From Pseudocolwellia agarivorans (GTDB lineage: Bacteria > Pseudomonadota > Gammaproteobacteria > Enterobacterales > Alteromonadaceae): DNA of 52,581 bases. The notes under the pieces are model-generated. The model saw nothing but the letters and a program-made list of their open reading frames with translations, ran no database searches and was not told the DNA's origin. Location: positions 1-52,581 of the forward strand of contig NZ_MUZU01000019.1 in NCBI RefSeq assembly GCF_002000085.1, written 5' to 3'. This document shows, one piece after another, positions 46,053 to 52,581 of this stretch (positions within the stretch are counted from its first letter, which is position 1; each line of letters opens with the position of its first letter). The position numbers and the translations under genes were made by a program.

Positions 46053-47354
46053 TTATGACGAAAAACAATCGTCTTCATTCAATACAGTTTTTATCGCATC
46101 AATAATTGTTTGTAAATTTTCATGAGTAGAGATTAACGGCGGCATAATATAAATAAGTTTACCAAAAGGGCGTATCCATACACCTAATTCAACAAAGCGC
46201 TTTTGAATTACCGCCATATTTACCGAAGACTTTGTTTCTACAACGCCTATTCCTCCTAACACACGCGTATCTTGTACACGGTTATTAGTATTTAAAGGGA
46301 CAAGATGTTGTTTAAGGTAACTTTCTATACGTGTAATACTTGCTTTCCAATCACTACTTTCTAATAAACCAATACTTGCATTAGCGACTGCACATGCCAG
46401 AGGATTTCCCATAAAAGTAGGGCCGTGCATAAAACAACCCGCCTCGCTATTGCTAATACCTTCAGCAATTTCGTTAGTACAAAGCGTTGCTGCTAGCGTG
46501 ATATAACCACCCGTTAAGGTTTTACCTAAGCACATAATGTCAGGGGTAATATTTGCCCACTCACAAGCAAACAGTTTACCTGTTCGGCCTAAACCAGTTG
46601 CTATTTCGTCAGCAATCAAAAGTACATTGTATTGATCACATAACTTTCTACAGGCTTTAAGGTATTCAGGATGATAAAAGCGCATACCACCAGTACCTTG
46701 CACTATAGGCTCTATTATAAAGGCCGCAATATCATCGTGATGTTTTTTGAATAGCTCTGTTAATTCAGCGACATCTTTTTCGTTCCATTGCTCATCAATC
46801 ATAATAGTTGGGGCAGGGGCAAAGTATTGTTTAGCTAATGCCTCGCTGTATATATGATGCATACCTGTTGTAGGGTCTGATACAGACATGGTGGCAAAGG
46901 TATCTCCGTGATAACCATTTTTTACCGTAAGCATTTTATTTTTAGTGGGTTTACCTTTTGAGCCCCAATATTGAATTGCCATTTTCATAGCAACCTCTAC
47001 TGAAACAGATCCACTGTCAGACAAAAATACTTTATTTAATCCTTTAGGGGTAATACGCACAAGCTTTTTACATAACTCAACAGCAGGTTTATGGGTTAAA
47101 CCGCCAAACATAACATGCGACATGTTTTTACTTTGTTCAATCAAAGCTTCATTAAGAACAGGGTGATTGTACCCATGTAGCACCGACCACCACGAAGACA
47201 TACCATCAACCAACTGCTCACCTGAAGCTAAATTAATGTGTACACCATTAGCCGATTCAACCATAAAGCTTGGGAGTGGGTTAGTCATTGACGTATAGGG
47301 ATGCCAAATATGTTCGCGATCAAACGCCAAATCATCTGTATATAAATTAGACAT
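46053..47354 (-). CDS. bioA: Adenosylmethionine-8-amino-7-oxononanoate aminotransferase
   Basis: Converts KAPA to DAPA using S-adenosylmethionine as amino donor in biotin synthesis. It is a class III PLP aminotransferase of 433 residues, with HPYTSM near the N-terminus, the GDTFATMSVSD loop, the Asp in IADEIATGLGRTG and the PLP Lys in LGKTLTGG near residue 279. It is divergent from bioBFCD across a 142-bp shared control region, as in many gammaproteobacteria. Confidence 0.96.
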   Translation of the reverse strand: MSNLYTDDLAFDREHIWHPYTSMTNPLPSFMVESANGVHINLASGEQLVDGMSSWWSVLHGYNHPVLNEALIEQSKNMSHVMFGGLTHKPAVELCKKLVRITPKGLNKVFLSDSGSVSVEVAMKMAIQYWGSKGKPTKNKMLTVKNGYHGDTFATMSVSDPTTGMHHIYSEALAKQYFAPAPTIMIDEQWNEKDVAELTELFKKHHDDIAAFIIEPIVQGTGGMRFYHPEYLKACRKLCDQYNVLLIADEIATGLGRTGKLFACEWANITPDIMCLGKTLTGGYITLAATLCTNEIAEGISNSEAGCFMHGPTFMGNPLACAVANASIGLLESSDWKASITRIESYLKQHLVPLNTNNRVQDTRVLGGIGVVETKSSVNMAVIQKRFVELGVWIRPFGKLIYIMPPLISTHENLQTIIDAIKTVLNEDDCFSS

Positions 47355-47387
47355 ATGTTAACTTAATTCTCGTTGCTATGTTTACAA
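47354..47387. promoter_or_regulatory. Possible BirA operator in the bioA-bioB region
   Basis: TATGTTAAC and GTTTACAA face each other across 17 bp right next to the bioA start. The E. coli BirA operator has TTGTAAAC and GTTTACAA halves at a similar distance. The right half is exact and the left half matches in six of eight bases. Overlap with the bioA start codon is unusual. Confidence 0.4.
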
Positions 47388-47496
47388 GTAAATTTTGATG
47401 GTAGACTACGCGTAAATAAATGTAGATGCAATATGCTCTATCGCGTCTATGTCACCTCATTATCACTGTTTATTATTAACAAGAAAAAGGTAGCTT

Positions 47497-48579
47497 ATGT
47501 CTGTACAGCTTAATTCGTTGAATATGTTAAAAGAGTCTGACCAGGTGGTTCGTCACGATTGGACCAAAGAAGAAGTACAGGCTTTATTTGATATGCCTTT
47601 TAATGACTTAATGTTTGAAGCGCAAACGGTTCATCGTAAAAACTTCAACGCAAACGAAGTGCAAGTAAGTACGTTATTATCAATTAAAACAGGTGCTTGC
47701 CCAGAAGATTGTAAATACTGTTCGCAAAGTGCTCGTTACAAAACAGATATTGATAAAGAAAGATTAATGGCTGTTGAAAAAGTATTAGAAGCTGCTGAAA
47801 AAGCTAAACAACAAGGTTCAACCCGTTTTTGCATGGGTGCGGCATGGAGAAATCCAAAAGAGCGTGATATGCCATTAGTTGTTGAAATGGTTAAAGGCGT
47901 TAAAGCGATGGGTTTAGAAACCTGTATGACGTTAGGTATGTTATCTGAAGATCAAGCAGACGAGTTACAAACTGCTGGCCTAGATTACTACAATCATAAC
48001 TTAGATACCTCGCCAGAGCATTACAACCAAATTATAACTACCCGTACTTACCAAGATCGTTTAGATACTTTAGGCAATGTGCGTAAAGCCGGTATGAAAG
48101 TATGTAGTGGCGGAATAGTTGGCCTTGGTGAAGATGCGAAAGACCGTATTTCATTACTTATTCAATTAGCTAACCTTTCTCCACAACCTGAAAGTGTGCC
48201 AATTAATATGTTAGTTAAAGTTGAAGGTACACCATTGGCAGACGTTGATGATTTAGACCATTTCGACTTTATTCGTTGTATAGCTGTTGCGCGTATTATT
48301 ATGCCGAAAAGCCATGTGCGTTTATCTGCTGGTCGTTCAGAAATGAATGAACAAATGCAAGCCATGTGCTTCTTAGCCGGTGCAAACTCAATTTTTTACG
48401 GTTGTAAACTCTTAACGGCAGATAACCCAGAAACTAATGCTGATGTTGCCTTGTTCAAAAAACTAGGTATAAACACCGAAACGATCGATAGCATTACTGA
48501 AGAAGAACAAGTGTTGAAAGTGAAAACTGCAGTTGTTAATCAACAAAACAGCGACAAATTTTACAACGCTGCTAATTAA
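47497..48579 (+). CDS. bioB: Biotin synthase
   Basis: Radical-SAM enzyme that inserts sulfur into dethiobiotin. The CxxxCxxC motif for the 4Fe-4S cluster is in [11 protein letters not shown] (Cys68, 72, 75), preceded by LSIKTG. The auxiliary 2Fe-2S ligands are in later Cys and Arg residues ([25 protein letters not shown]). The 360 residues compare with 346 in E. coli; the extra length is an N-terminal lead and a C-terminal tail. AAAAGGTAG before the ATG is a good site. It is the first gene of bioBFCD. Confidence 0.97.
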   Translation: MSVQLNSLNMLKESDQVVRHDWTKEEVQALFDMPFNDLMFEAQTVHRKNFNANEVQVSTLLSIKTGACPEDCKYCSQSARYKTDIDKERLMAVEKVLEAAEKAKQQGSTRFCMGAAWRNPKERDMPLVVEMVKGVKAMGLETCMTLGMLSEDQADELQTAGLDYYNHNLDTSPEHYNQIITTRTYQDRLDTLGNVRKAGMKVCSGGIVGLGEDAKDRISLLIQLANLSPQPESVPINMLVKVEGTPLADVDDLDHFDFIRCIAVARIIMPKSHVRLSAGRSEMNEQMQAMCFLAGANSIFYGCKLLTADNPETNADVALFKKLGINTETIDSITEEEQVLKVKTAVVNQQNSDKFYNAAN

Positions 48580-48595
48580 CTGAGTTGTATTTATT

Positions 48596-49735
48596 TTGTC
48601 CTTTGATTTTATTCAGCAAAAATTAACGCAACAACGTGAACACGCTTTGTACCGAACAACAAAGTGTGTTGAGTCACAGACTGCGCGAGAAGTTAAAATA
48701 GAGGGTAAAACCTATCTAAATTTTTCATCTAACGATTATTTAGGATTGAATAACCACGCTGAAATTAACAAAGCGATGCAAGAGGGTGCTGATAAATTTG
48801 GTACCTGTGCAAGTGCTTCTAGCTTAATTACTGGGTATCACTATGCGCATCAATCTCTTGAAAACGATATATGCACATGGTTAAACAAACCAAAATGTTT
48901 ATTATTTTCAAGTGGATTTGCCGCAAACCAAGGTGTTTTAGATGCCTTAGGTGAGAAAAACACCAACTATTGGTTAGACAAATTAAGTCATGCATCGTTA
49001 ATTGACGGAGCATTAGCTTCTAAAGCACGCACTAAACGTTTTTTGCATAACGATATGCTACAACTTGATACATTGCTAAGCTCGTCATCTGATAAAGATA
49101 ATATTATCGTTTCAGAAGGCGTATTTAGTATGGACGGCGATCAAGCTAATTTACGTTCTATTAGCGAACTCGCTAATAAGCACAAAGCGTTAACCTATAT
49201 AGATGACGCACATAGTATAGGTGTAAAAGGGCTTTTAGGTGAAGGGAGTTTAAGCCAAGCACCTTTAGATATGGTAATGGCAACCTTTGGAAAAGCACTG
49301 GCTACCAGCGGAGCTTTTGTTGTTTGCAATAACGATATTTACGAATATTTAGTTAATTTTTCTAGGCACTACATATATTCAACAGCAATATCGCCCGCAG
49401 TTGCTTGGGCAACAAAATCTAGTATAAAACTGGCTCAAAAAGAGCATTGGCGACGAGAAAAAATAACAGAACTTAGTCATTTATTGTCTACAGAATTAAA
49501 TGATGATATTGAATTAATAAAAACTGAATCCTCTATACATGCCATTGTTTTAGGTTCAGCAGATAAAACATTAAGCACGAGTGAAAAACTGAAAGAAAAT
49601 GGAATTTGGGTTACTGCAATTCGTCCACCAACGGTTGCGAATAATAGCTCTAGGTTACGTGTTACTATAACAGCATCTCATAATGCAAATGATGTCAAAC
49701 ACTTAGCAAGTAGTATAAACAAGGCGTATTTTTAA
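48596..49735 (+). CDS. bioF: 8-amino-7-oxononanoate synthase
   Basis: Condenses pimeloyl-ACP (or CoA) with alanine to KAPA. PLP-dependent alpha-oxoamine synthase of 379 residues: NFSSNDYLGL, GTCASASSLITGYH, the Asp-His pair in YIDDAHSIG, and the PLP Lys in TFGKALATSGAF near residue 232. It starts at a TTG 17 bp after bioB; no ATG fits the conserved N-terminus. Its stop overlaps the bioC start (TAATG), so translation is coupled. Confidence 0.95.
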   Translation: MSFDFIQQKLTQQREHALYRTTKCVESQTAREVKIEGKTYLNFSSNDYLGLNNHAEINKAMQEGADKFGTCASASSLITGYHYAHQSLENDICTWLNKPKCLLFSSGFAANQGVLDALGEKNTNYWLDKLSHASLIDGALASKARTKRFLHNDMLQLDTLLSSSSDKDNIIVSEGVFSMDGDQANLRSISELANKHKALTYIDDAHSIGVKGLLGEGSLSQAPLDMVMATFGKALATSGAFVVCNNDIYEYLVNFSRHYIYSTAISPAVAWATKSSIKLAQKEHWRREKITELSHLLSTELNDDIELIKTESSIHAIVLGSADKTLSTSEKLKENGIWVTAIRPPTVANNSSRLRVTITASHNANDVKHLASSINKAYF

Positions 49736-50520
49736 TGGTTAATACCCACATTAGGGTCAACATTGCTCGTTCATTTAGTTCAGCAACCCATTCTTACGAC
49801 ATATCTGCACGCTTACAGCGTTATACAGGTAAGCATTTAATGTCTAAATTACCTAATAGAACCGATTTGAACATTGTTGATTTAGGGTGCGGAACCGGTT
49901 TTTTCACCAATATACTTGCCAGTAAATATCAACAAGTTATTGGTGTAGACCTCTCTAAAAAAATGCTCAATTTTGCAGAAGCAAGGTCAACTCATGACAT
50001 TCAATGGATTGAAGCTGATGCATACAAACTTCCTTTTGAGAATAATAGTATTGACGTTATCTATTCTAATTTGATGATCCAATGGTGTAACCCGTTAAGT
50101 GACCTATTAGTTGAAATTACACGTGTATTAAAACCCGGTGGATTATTTATTTTTAGCACTTTGGTTGATGGTACTTTACATGAACTTAAATCATCTTGGA
50201 AACAAGTAGACGACGATAAACATGTTATTGATTTTAAAAAAGAAGAAACATTAATACAAACGTTTGAAGATTCACCTTTTAAATTATTAGAAAACGACGT
50301 TAAAGATATCGTTTTAGAATATGAGAATGTGCTTCACCTAGCTCGTGAGTTAAAAGGTCTTGGCGCTAACCATGTTCCTAATAAAACTAAAAAAGGGTTA
50401 GCAGGAAAAGACAAGTGGAAAAAAATGACTAAACGCTATCAAGACTTTCAAGAGCCTAGTGGCGTTTATCCTGCCACTTATTGTGCATTTTCAGGCATTG
50501 CGGTTAAATTGAATGTCTAA
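49735..50520 (+). CDS. bioC: Malonyl-ACP O-methyltransferase
   Basis: Methylates malonyl-ACP to start the pimelate chain. SAM-binding motif VDLGCGTGFFT at about residues 47-57, then the Asp in GVDLSKKML and VLKPGGLFIFSTL. The N-terminus IARSFSSATHSYD is typical of BioC. 261 residues. It overlaps bioF by one base and bioD by 8 bp. The methyl-ester hydrolase BioH, needed to finish the pathway, is not in the window. Confidence 0.93.
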   Translation: MVNTHIRVNIARSFSSATHSYDISARLQRYTGKHLMSKLPNRTDLNIVDLGCGTGFFTNILASKYQQVIGVDLSKKMLNFAEARSTHDIQWIEADAYKLPFENNSIDVIYSNLMIQWCNPLSDLLVEITRVLKPGGLFIFSTLVDGTLHELKSSWKQVDDDKHVIDFKKEETLIQTFEDSPFKLLENDVKDIVLEYENVLHLARELKGLGANHVPNKTKKGLAGKDKWKKMTKRYQDFQEPSGVYPATYCAFSGIAVKLNV

Positions 50521-51184
50521 TCTTTTTATTACGGCTACAGACACAGATGCCGGTAAAACATTTGTTGCCACCGCTTTAGTTAAAGCGTTAACCAATATAG
50601 GTAAAACAGTCGCTGTTTATAAACCTATTTCAGCAGGCTGCGATATTATTGAAGGTAAATTAGTAAACGAAGACGCCTTTTTACTACAGCAAGTTGCTAA
50701 TAGTGATCAATCAATTACGGTTATTAATCCTATCGCTTTTAAAGAGCCAATTGCTCCTCATATTGCGGCACAAAAATCAGGTACAGGTATTACAGTCAGT
50801 AATGTAATAGAACATTATAAAAATGTAACCTCACTAAAAGCAGATATAACAATTACTGAAGGAGCGGGTGGTTGGCGATTACCTTTAGGTGATGGGCAGT
50901 TTTTATCTGATTTTGTTAAGCAATCAAATCAACAAGTTATTTTAGTGGTTAATATGAAGCTAGGTTGCCTAAACCATGCGGTATTAACGTATGAATCTAT
51001 TTTAGCTGATGGCCTTGAATGTGTCGGCTGGGTTGCTAACGCATTTGAAGGGATGAATTATTTAGAAGAAAACATAACGGAACTTTCTTCTTTATTAAAG
51101 GTTCCTATGCTTGCTCATTTAGGTAACGAAAAAACTGTTGAAGATGCTGCTGATAAATTTAACTTATCGGTATTACCACTTTAG
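50513..51184 (+). CDS. bioD: Dethiobiotin synthetase
   Basis: ATP-dependent carboxylase that closes the ureido ring of dethiobiotin. P-loop TDTDAGKTFVATAL at about residues 8-21; the substrate-binding KPISAGC and the EGAGGW loop (about 117) are present. 223 residues, as usual. It is the last gene of the biotin unit; its start overlaps bioC by 8 bp. No terminator follows before the integron region. Confidence 0.96.
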   Translation: MSNLFITATDTDAGKTFVATALVKALTNIGKTVAVYKPISAGCDIIEGKLVNEDAFLLQQVANSDQSITVINPIAFKEPIAPHIAAQKSGTGITVSNVIEHYKNVTSLKADITITEGAGGWRLPLGDGQFLSDFVKQSNQQVILVVNMKLGCLNHAVLTYESILADGLECVGWVANAFEGMNYLEENITELSSLLKVPMLAHLGNEKTVEDAADKFNLSVLPL

Positions 51185-51236
51185 TTTTAAATTTGATCTG
51201 TAAATAATCTGCAACTTTATTTTATTGAAATAATAG

Positions 51237-51281
51237 CTAGTTTACCTTTCGTACACTGTAAATAATTAAACCACTTTTCAT
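51237..51281 (-). pseudogene. Possible remnant of an integron integrase start
   Basis: Reading leftward, an ATG at 51281 opens 14 codons, MKSGLIIYSVRKVN, then a stop. Integron integrases of the Vibrio type start M-K-S-x-F-L-x-S-V-R, so M-K-S and S-V-R are shared with one residue inserted. It lies downstream (leftward) of a LexA box, where intI belongs in integrons. Only 52 bp remain before bioD, far too little for an integrase of about 320 residues. Short, so the match may be chance. Confidence 0.3.
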
Positions 51282-51354
51282 TACTTTGTCATCTACTATC
51301 AGAACATTATTTTTTATACAAACAAAAAATAATGTTTATACCGCTACACTAACA

Positions 51355-51370
51355 CTGTATTTATATACAG
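51355..51370. promoter_or_regulatory. LexA (SOS) box
   Basis: CTGTATTTATATACAG fits the CTGT-N8-ACAG gammaproteobacterial LexA consensus with an AT-rich centre and is a near-perfect palindrome. A TATAAA lies leftward at 51340-51335, so the box would cover the -35 of a leftward promoter, as in SOS-controlled intI promoters. No complete gene now lies on that side before bioD. Confidence 0.75.
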
Positions 51371-51522
51371 ATCTGTGTATTTCTCGCTTTCTACAACAAA
51401 GCAGGTTTTTTTCCTCCTTTCACGCAGCTGCTAGCATAGGTAAAAAAGTTATATTGTTGATATTTCGATTAAAGTGACTTAATCTAGATTTTTAAAGTTG
51501 TTTGTAAATGTTTTGTGGAAAG

Positions 51523-51554
51523 CAGGGTTTTTGCAAACTAATAAGCTGTTAGGC
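51523..51554 (+). other. attI-like or first cassette junction site
   Basis: TTTGCAAAC, a 9-bp spacer and GTTAGGC (51548-51554) form an inverted pair like the simple site of attI. GTTAGGC is the core at which the first cassette begins, and its complement GCCTAAC ends that cassette at 52052. The left half lacks one base of perfect symmetry. Confidence 0.55.
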
Positions 51555-51573
51555 AAAAAAGGATCTACGTAAT

Positions 51574-52047
51574 ATGAGTAAATATAGTGAATTAGCAGAT
51601 TTGGCAGTTAAAAATATCGAGCTTTCTTATAGTTATGAAGAAAGCTCGCTTAAGTTAGCTCATGTTTTTTCTGGAGAGCTAAGAGAGTACTTAGGGGCTC
51701 CAAATGATACTGTTTATTTAGTCCAGTTGAATGAAAATTTAAACGGTGTGGTGAATACTGTAAAGAGACCGAATGTAATTGCTAAGGTAGACGGTAAATG
51801 TTACATCGGCTTGAAAATGCACTTCAAAAGTTCAGAATCTCGTTATTTTGGAGGCATGGTATTAGAAGTAGGTATTCAATATGGTAGTCCAATTTCTACT
51901 TTTCATGTTCTTGGAAAAACATTTAATATTGATGAGAATAGTGAAAACCCTTATTTAGCGCTGTGTGAATATGTCTATGCAGGAATTGAAAAAGAATATA
52001 GTACAGAAGTTAATGCTCCTAAAAATGGAATTGGTTTTATTCGATAA
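51574..52047 (+). CDS. Cassette 1 protein, unknown function
   Basis: A 157-residue soluble protein that fills the first gene cassette, starting 20 bp after the core site and ending 4 bp before the attC site. It has no signal peptide or membrane segment. It looks like a mixed alpha/beta domain: helices in the first 40 residues, then strands in TVYLVQLNENLNG, KCYIGLKMHFKS and GGMVLEVGIQYG. A final conserved-looking GIGFIR ends it. No family recognised. The start codon lies behind AAAAAAGGA. Most integron cassette proteins lack known homologues. Confidence 0.72.
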   Translation: MSKYSELADLAVKNIELSYSYEESSLKLAHVFSGELREYLGAPNDTVYLVQLNENLNGVVNTVKRPNVIAKVDGKCYIGLKMHFKSSESRYFGGMVLEVGIQYGSPISTFHVLGKTFNIDENSENPYLALCEYVYAGIEKEYSTEVNAPKNGIGFIR

Positions 52048-52051
52048 TTTT

Positions 52052-52143
52052 GCCTAACAAGTTGCTTAAACGGAATAAAAACAGTTGGCCATCGCTTCGC
52101 GATTATAGCCAACCATTTTTATCCGCTTAGCAAGGCGTTATAT
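52052..52143 (+). other. attC site 1
   Basis: Begins with GCCTAAC (R'') and ends with GTTATAT (R'), flanking imperfect arms: TTGCTTAAACGG...GTTGGC pairs with GCCAAC...CCGCTTAGCAA. A short GCTTCGCG loop is in the centre. R'' is the exact complement of the core at 51548, as required for a cassette that circularises. About 92 bp, a usual size. Confidence 0.9.
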
Positions 52144-52478
52144 GCACTCAAATAGTATGGTTGGTTTAGCTAAAAATGTTTTTATCAAAGGTGCTTTTGT
52201 AAACGCTGCTACGAGTTTCGCTATTATCGTTATTCAATAGTCACTAATAAGCTTTGTTGTTTTTATTACTACGTAATGTAACAAAGCTATTATTTCGTTC
52301 TGGTATTTGTGGGTAGCTCAATTTATAGTGCGTTTATTACTACCGTCTTTTACTTCTAACTTTTGTATTTAAGTTCAGTTTTATCAGGCATATAACAAGC
52401 AATTCAACGGGACTTTTACAGCTGGCTGTGCTCGTTCCTCGCAATTTTAGCCAGCAATAAAAGCCCATTAATTGGGCG
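52138..52478 (+). other. Cassette 2, no convincing gene
   Basis: A 341-bp cassette between the two core sites. The longest frame from its start is 32 codons (52143-52241; MHSNSMVGLAKNVF... then stop), which looks like the start of a broken membrane-protein gene. Downstream is a stem-loop at 52250-52288: AGCTTTGTT pairs with AACAAAGCT, with an inner ATTAC/GTAAT stem. The cassette may be a decayed gene or carry an RNA. Confidence 0.6.
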
Positions 52479-52484
52479 TTATAT
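52390..52484 (+). other. attC site 2
   Basis: R'' ATATAAC at 52390-52396 and R' GTTATAT at 52478-52484 enclose arms AACGGGACTTTTA...GCTGGC and GCCAGC...TAAAAGCCC. The extended R'' GCATATAAC is the perfect complement of GTTATATGC at the start of the same cassette (52137), which proves the cassette boundaries. About 95 bp. Confidence 0.9.
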
Positions 52485-52502
52485 TTTCAGGGAGGAATGG
52501 GG

Positions 52503-52581
52503 TTGAGGATAGTTTTGTTACTTTATTTTGTATCCTTTTTCAGTAGCGCTATGTCATGTCATATCACTGATAAGCAATTTG
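52503..52581 (+). CDS. Cassette 3 protein, secreted (partial)
   Basis: A TTG start lies seven bases after a strong GGAGG site; the ATG six bases earlier is too close to it. The visible 26 residues, MRIVLLLYFVSFFSSAMSC and onward, form a signal peptide, possibly a lipoprotein signal with AMSC as lipobox. The gene runs off the window and has no known family at this length. Confidence 0.6.
   Translation, partial: MRIVLLLYFVSFFSSAMSCHITDKQF

Noticed and set aside
51286-51477. 63-codon frame in the att region
   Set aside because: It spans the LexA box and promoter-like sequence, has no ribosome binding site and no protein-like composition; more likely a chance frame in control DNA.

Overview
The window is AT-rich chromosomal DNA of a marine gammaproteobacterium, most likely an alteromonad of the Colwelliaceae type (Colwellia/Thalassotalea). 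This is inferred from gene content: mltD-gloB-yafS synteny, a lysine-riboswitch lysC, an AroH-type DAHP synthase, a bioA/bioBFCD locus, PEP-CTERM and GlyGly-CTERM exported proteins, an ExeM-type nuclease, and a chromosomal integron with attC sites. No single marker fixes the genus.

Layout. 1-110: edge of a probable IS256-family insertion sequence. 230-6552: a membrane diguanylate cyclase, mltD, gloB, a YafS-like methyltransferase, a Nif3/YbgI protein and ElyC. 6716-8404: lysine riboswitch, a 20-codon upstream ORF that overlaps the next start, and lysC. 8626-11753: LMW phosphotyrosine phosphatase, sseA, a small membrane protein and aroH. 12088-16098: a PEP-CTERM protein and a YdiJ-type FAD/Fe-S dehydrogenase. 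16211-19622: a small lipoprotein overlapping a secreted M6 metalloprotease with PKD repeats and a GlyGly-CTERM tail. 19805-20189: tRNA-Ser(UGA) followed by a 117-bp tandem repeat carrying copies of the tRNA 3' end. 20401-28080: second diguanylate cyclase, creA, a zincin-like protein without its zinc motif, a CBS protein, hrpA and a DUF2846-type lipoprotein.

28601-33302 holds the most distinctive pair. A 1343-residue secreted nuclease fuses an endonuclease I module, a lamin-tail domain and an ExeM/EEP module, and ends in a dockerin-like repeat pair. It is followed by a small cohesin-like protein with a PEP-CTERM anchor. I infer that the nuclease may be held on the cell surface by this neighbour. 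33557-39181 is a nitrate uptake locus: an ANTAR antiterminator (NasT-like), a structured leader ending in a terminator, NrtA-, NrtB- and NrtC/D-like ABC transporter genes, and an outer-membrane porin.

39521-46018 has a small membrane protein, a glutaredoxin, a hybrid histidine kinase, htpX, asnS and another small membrane protein. 46053-51184 is the biotin locus (bioA divergent from the overlapping bioBFCD).

From 51185 to the end is a cassette array. It has two well-formed attC sites, a first cassette with an orphan ORF, a second with no convincing gene, and the start of a third. The array begins right after bioD. No integrase gene lies on the attI side; there is only a perfect-core LexA box, an att-like core and a 14-codon fragment that resembles an IntI start. 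I read this as an integron that has lost its integrase.
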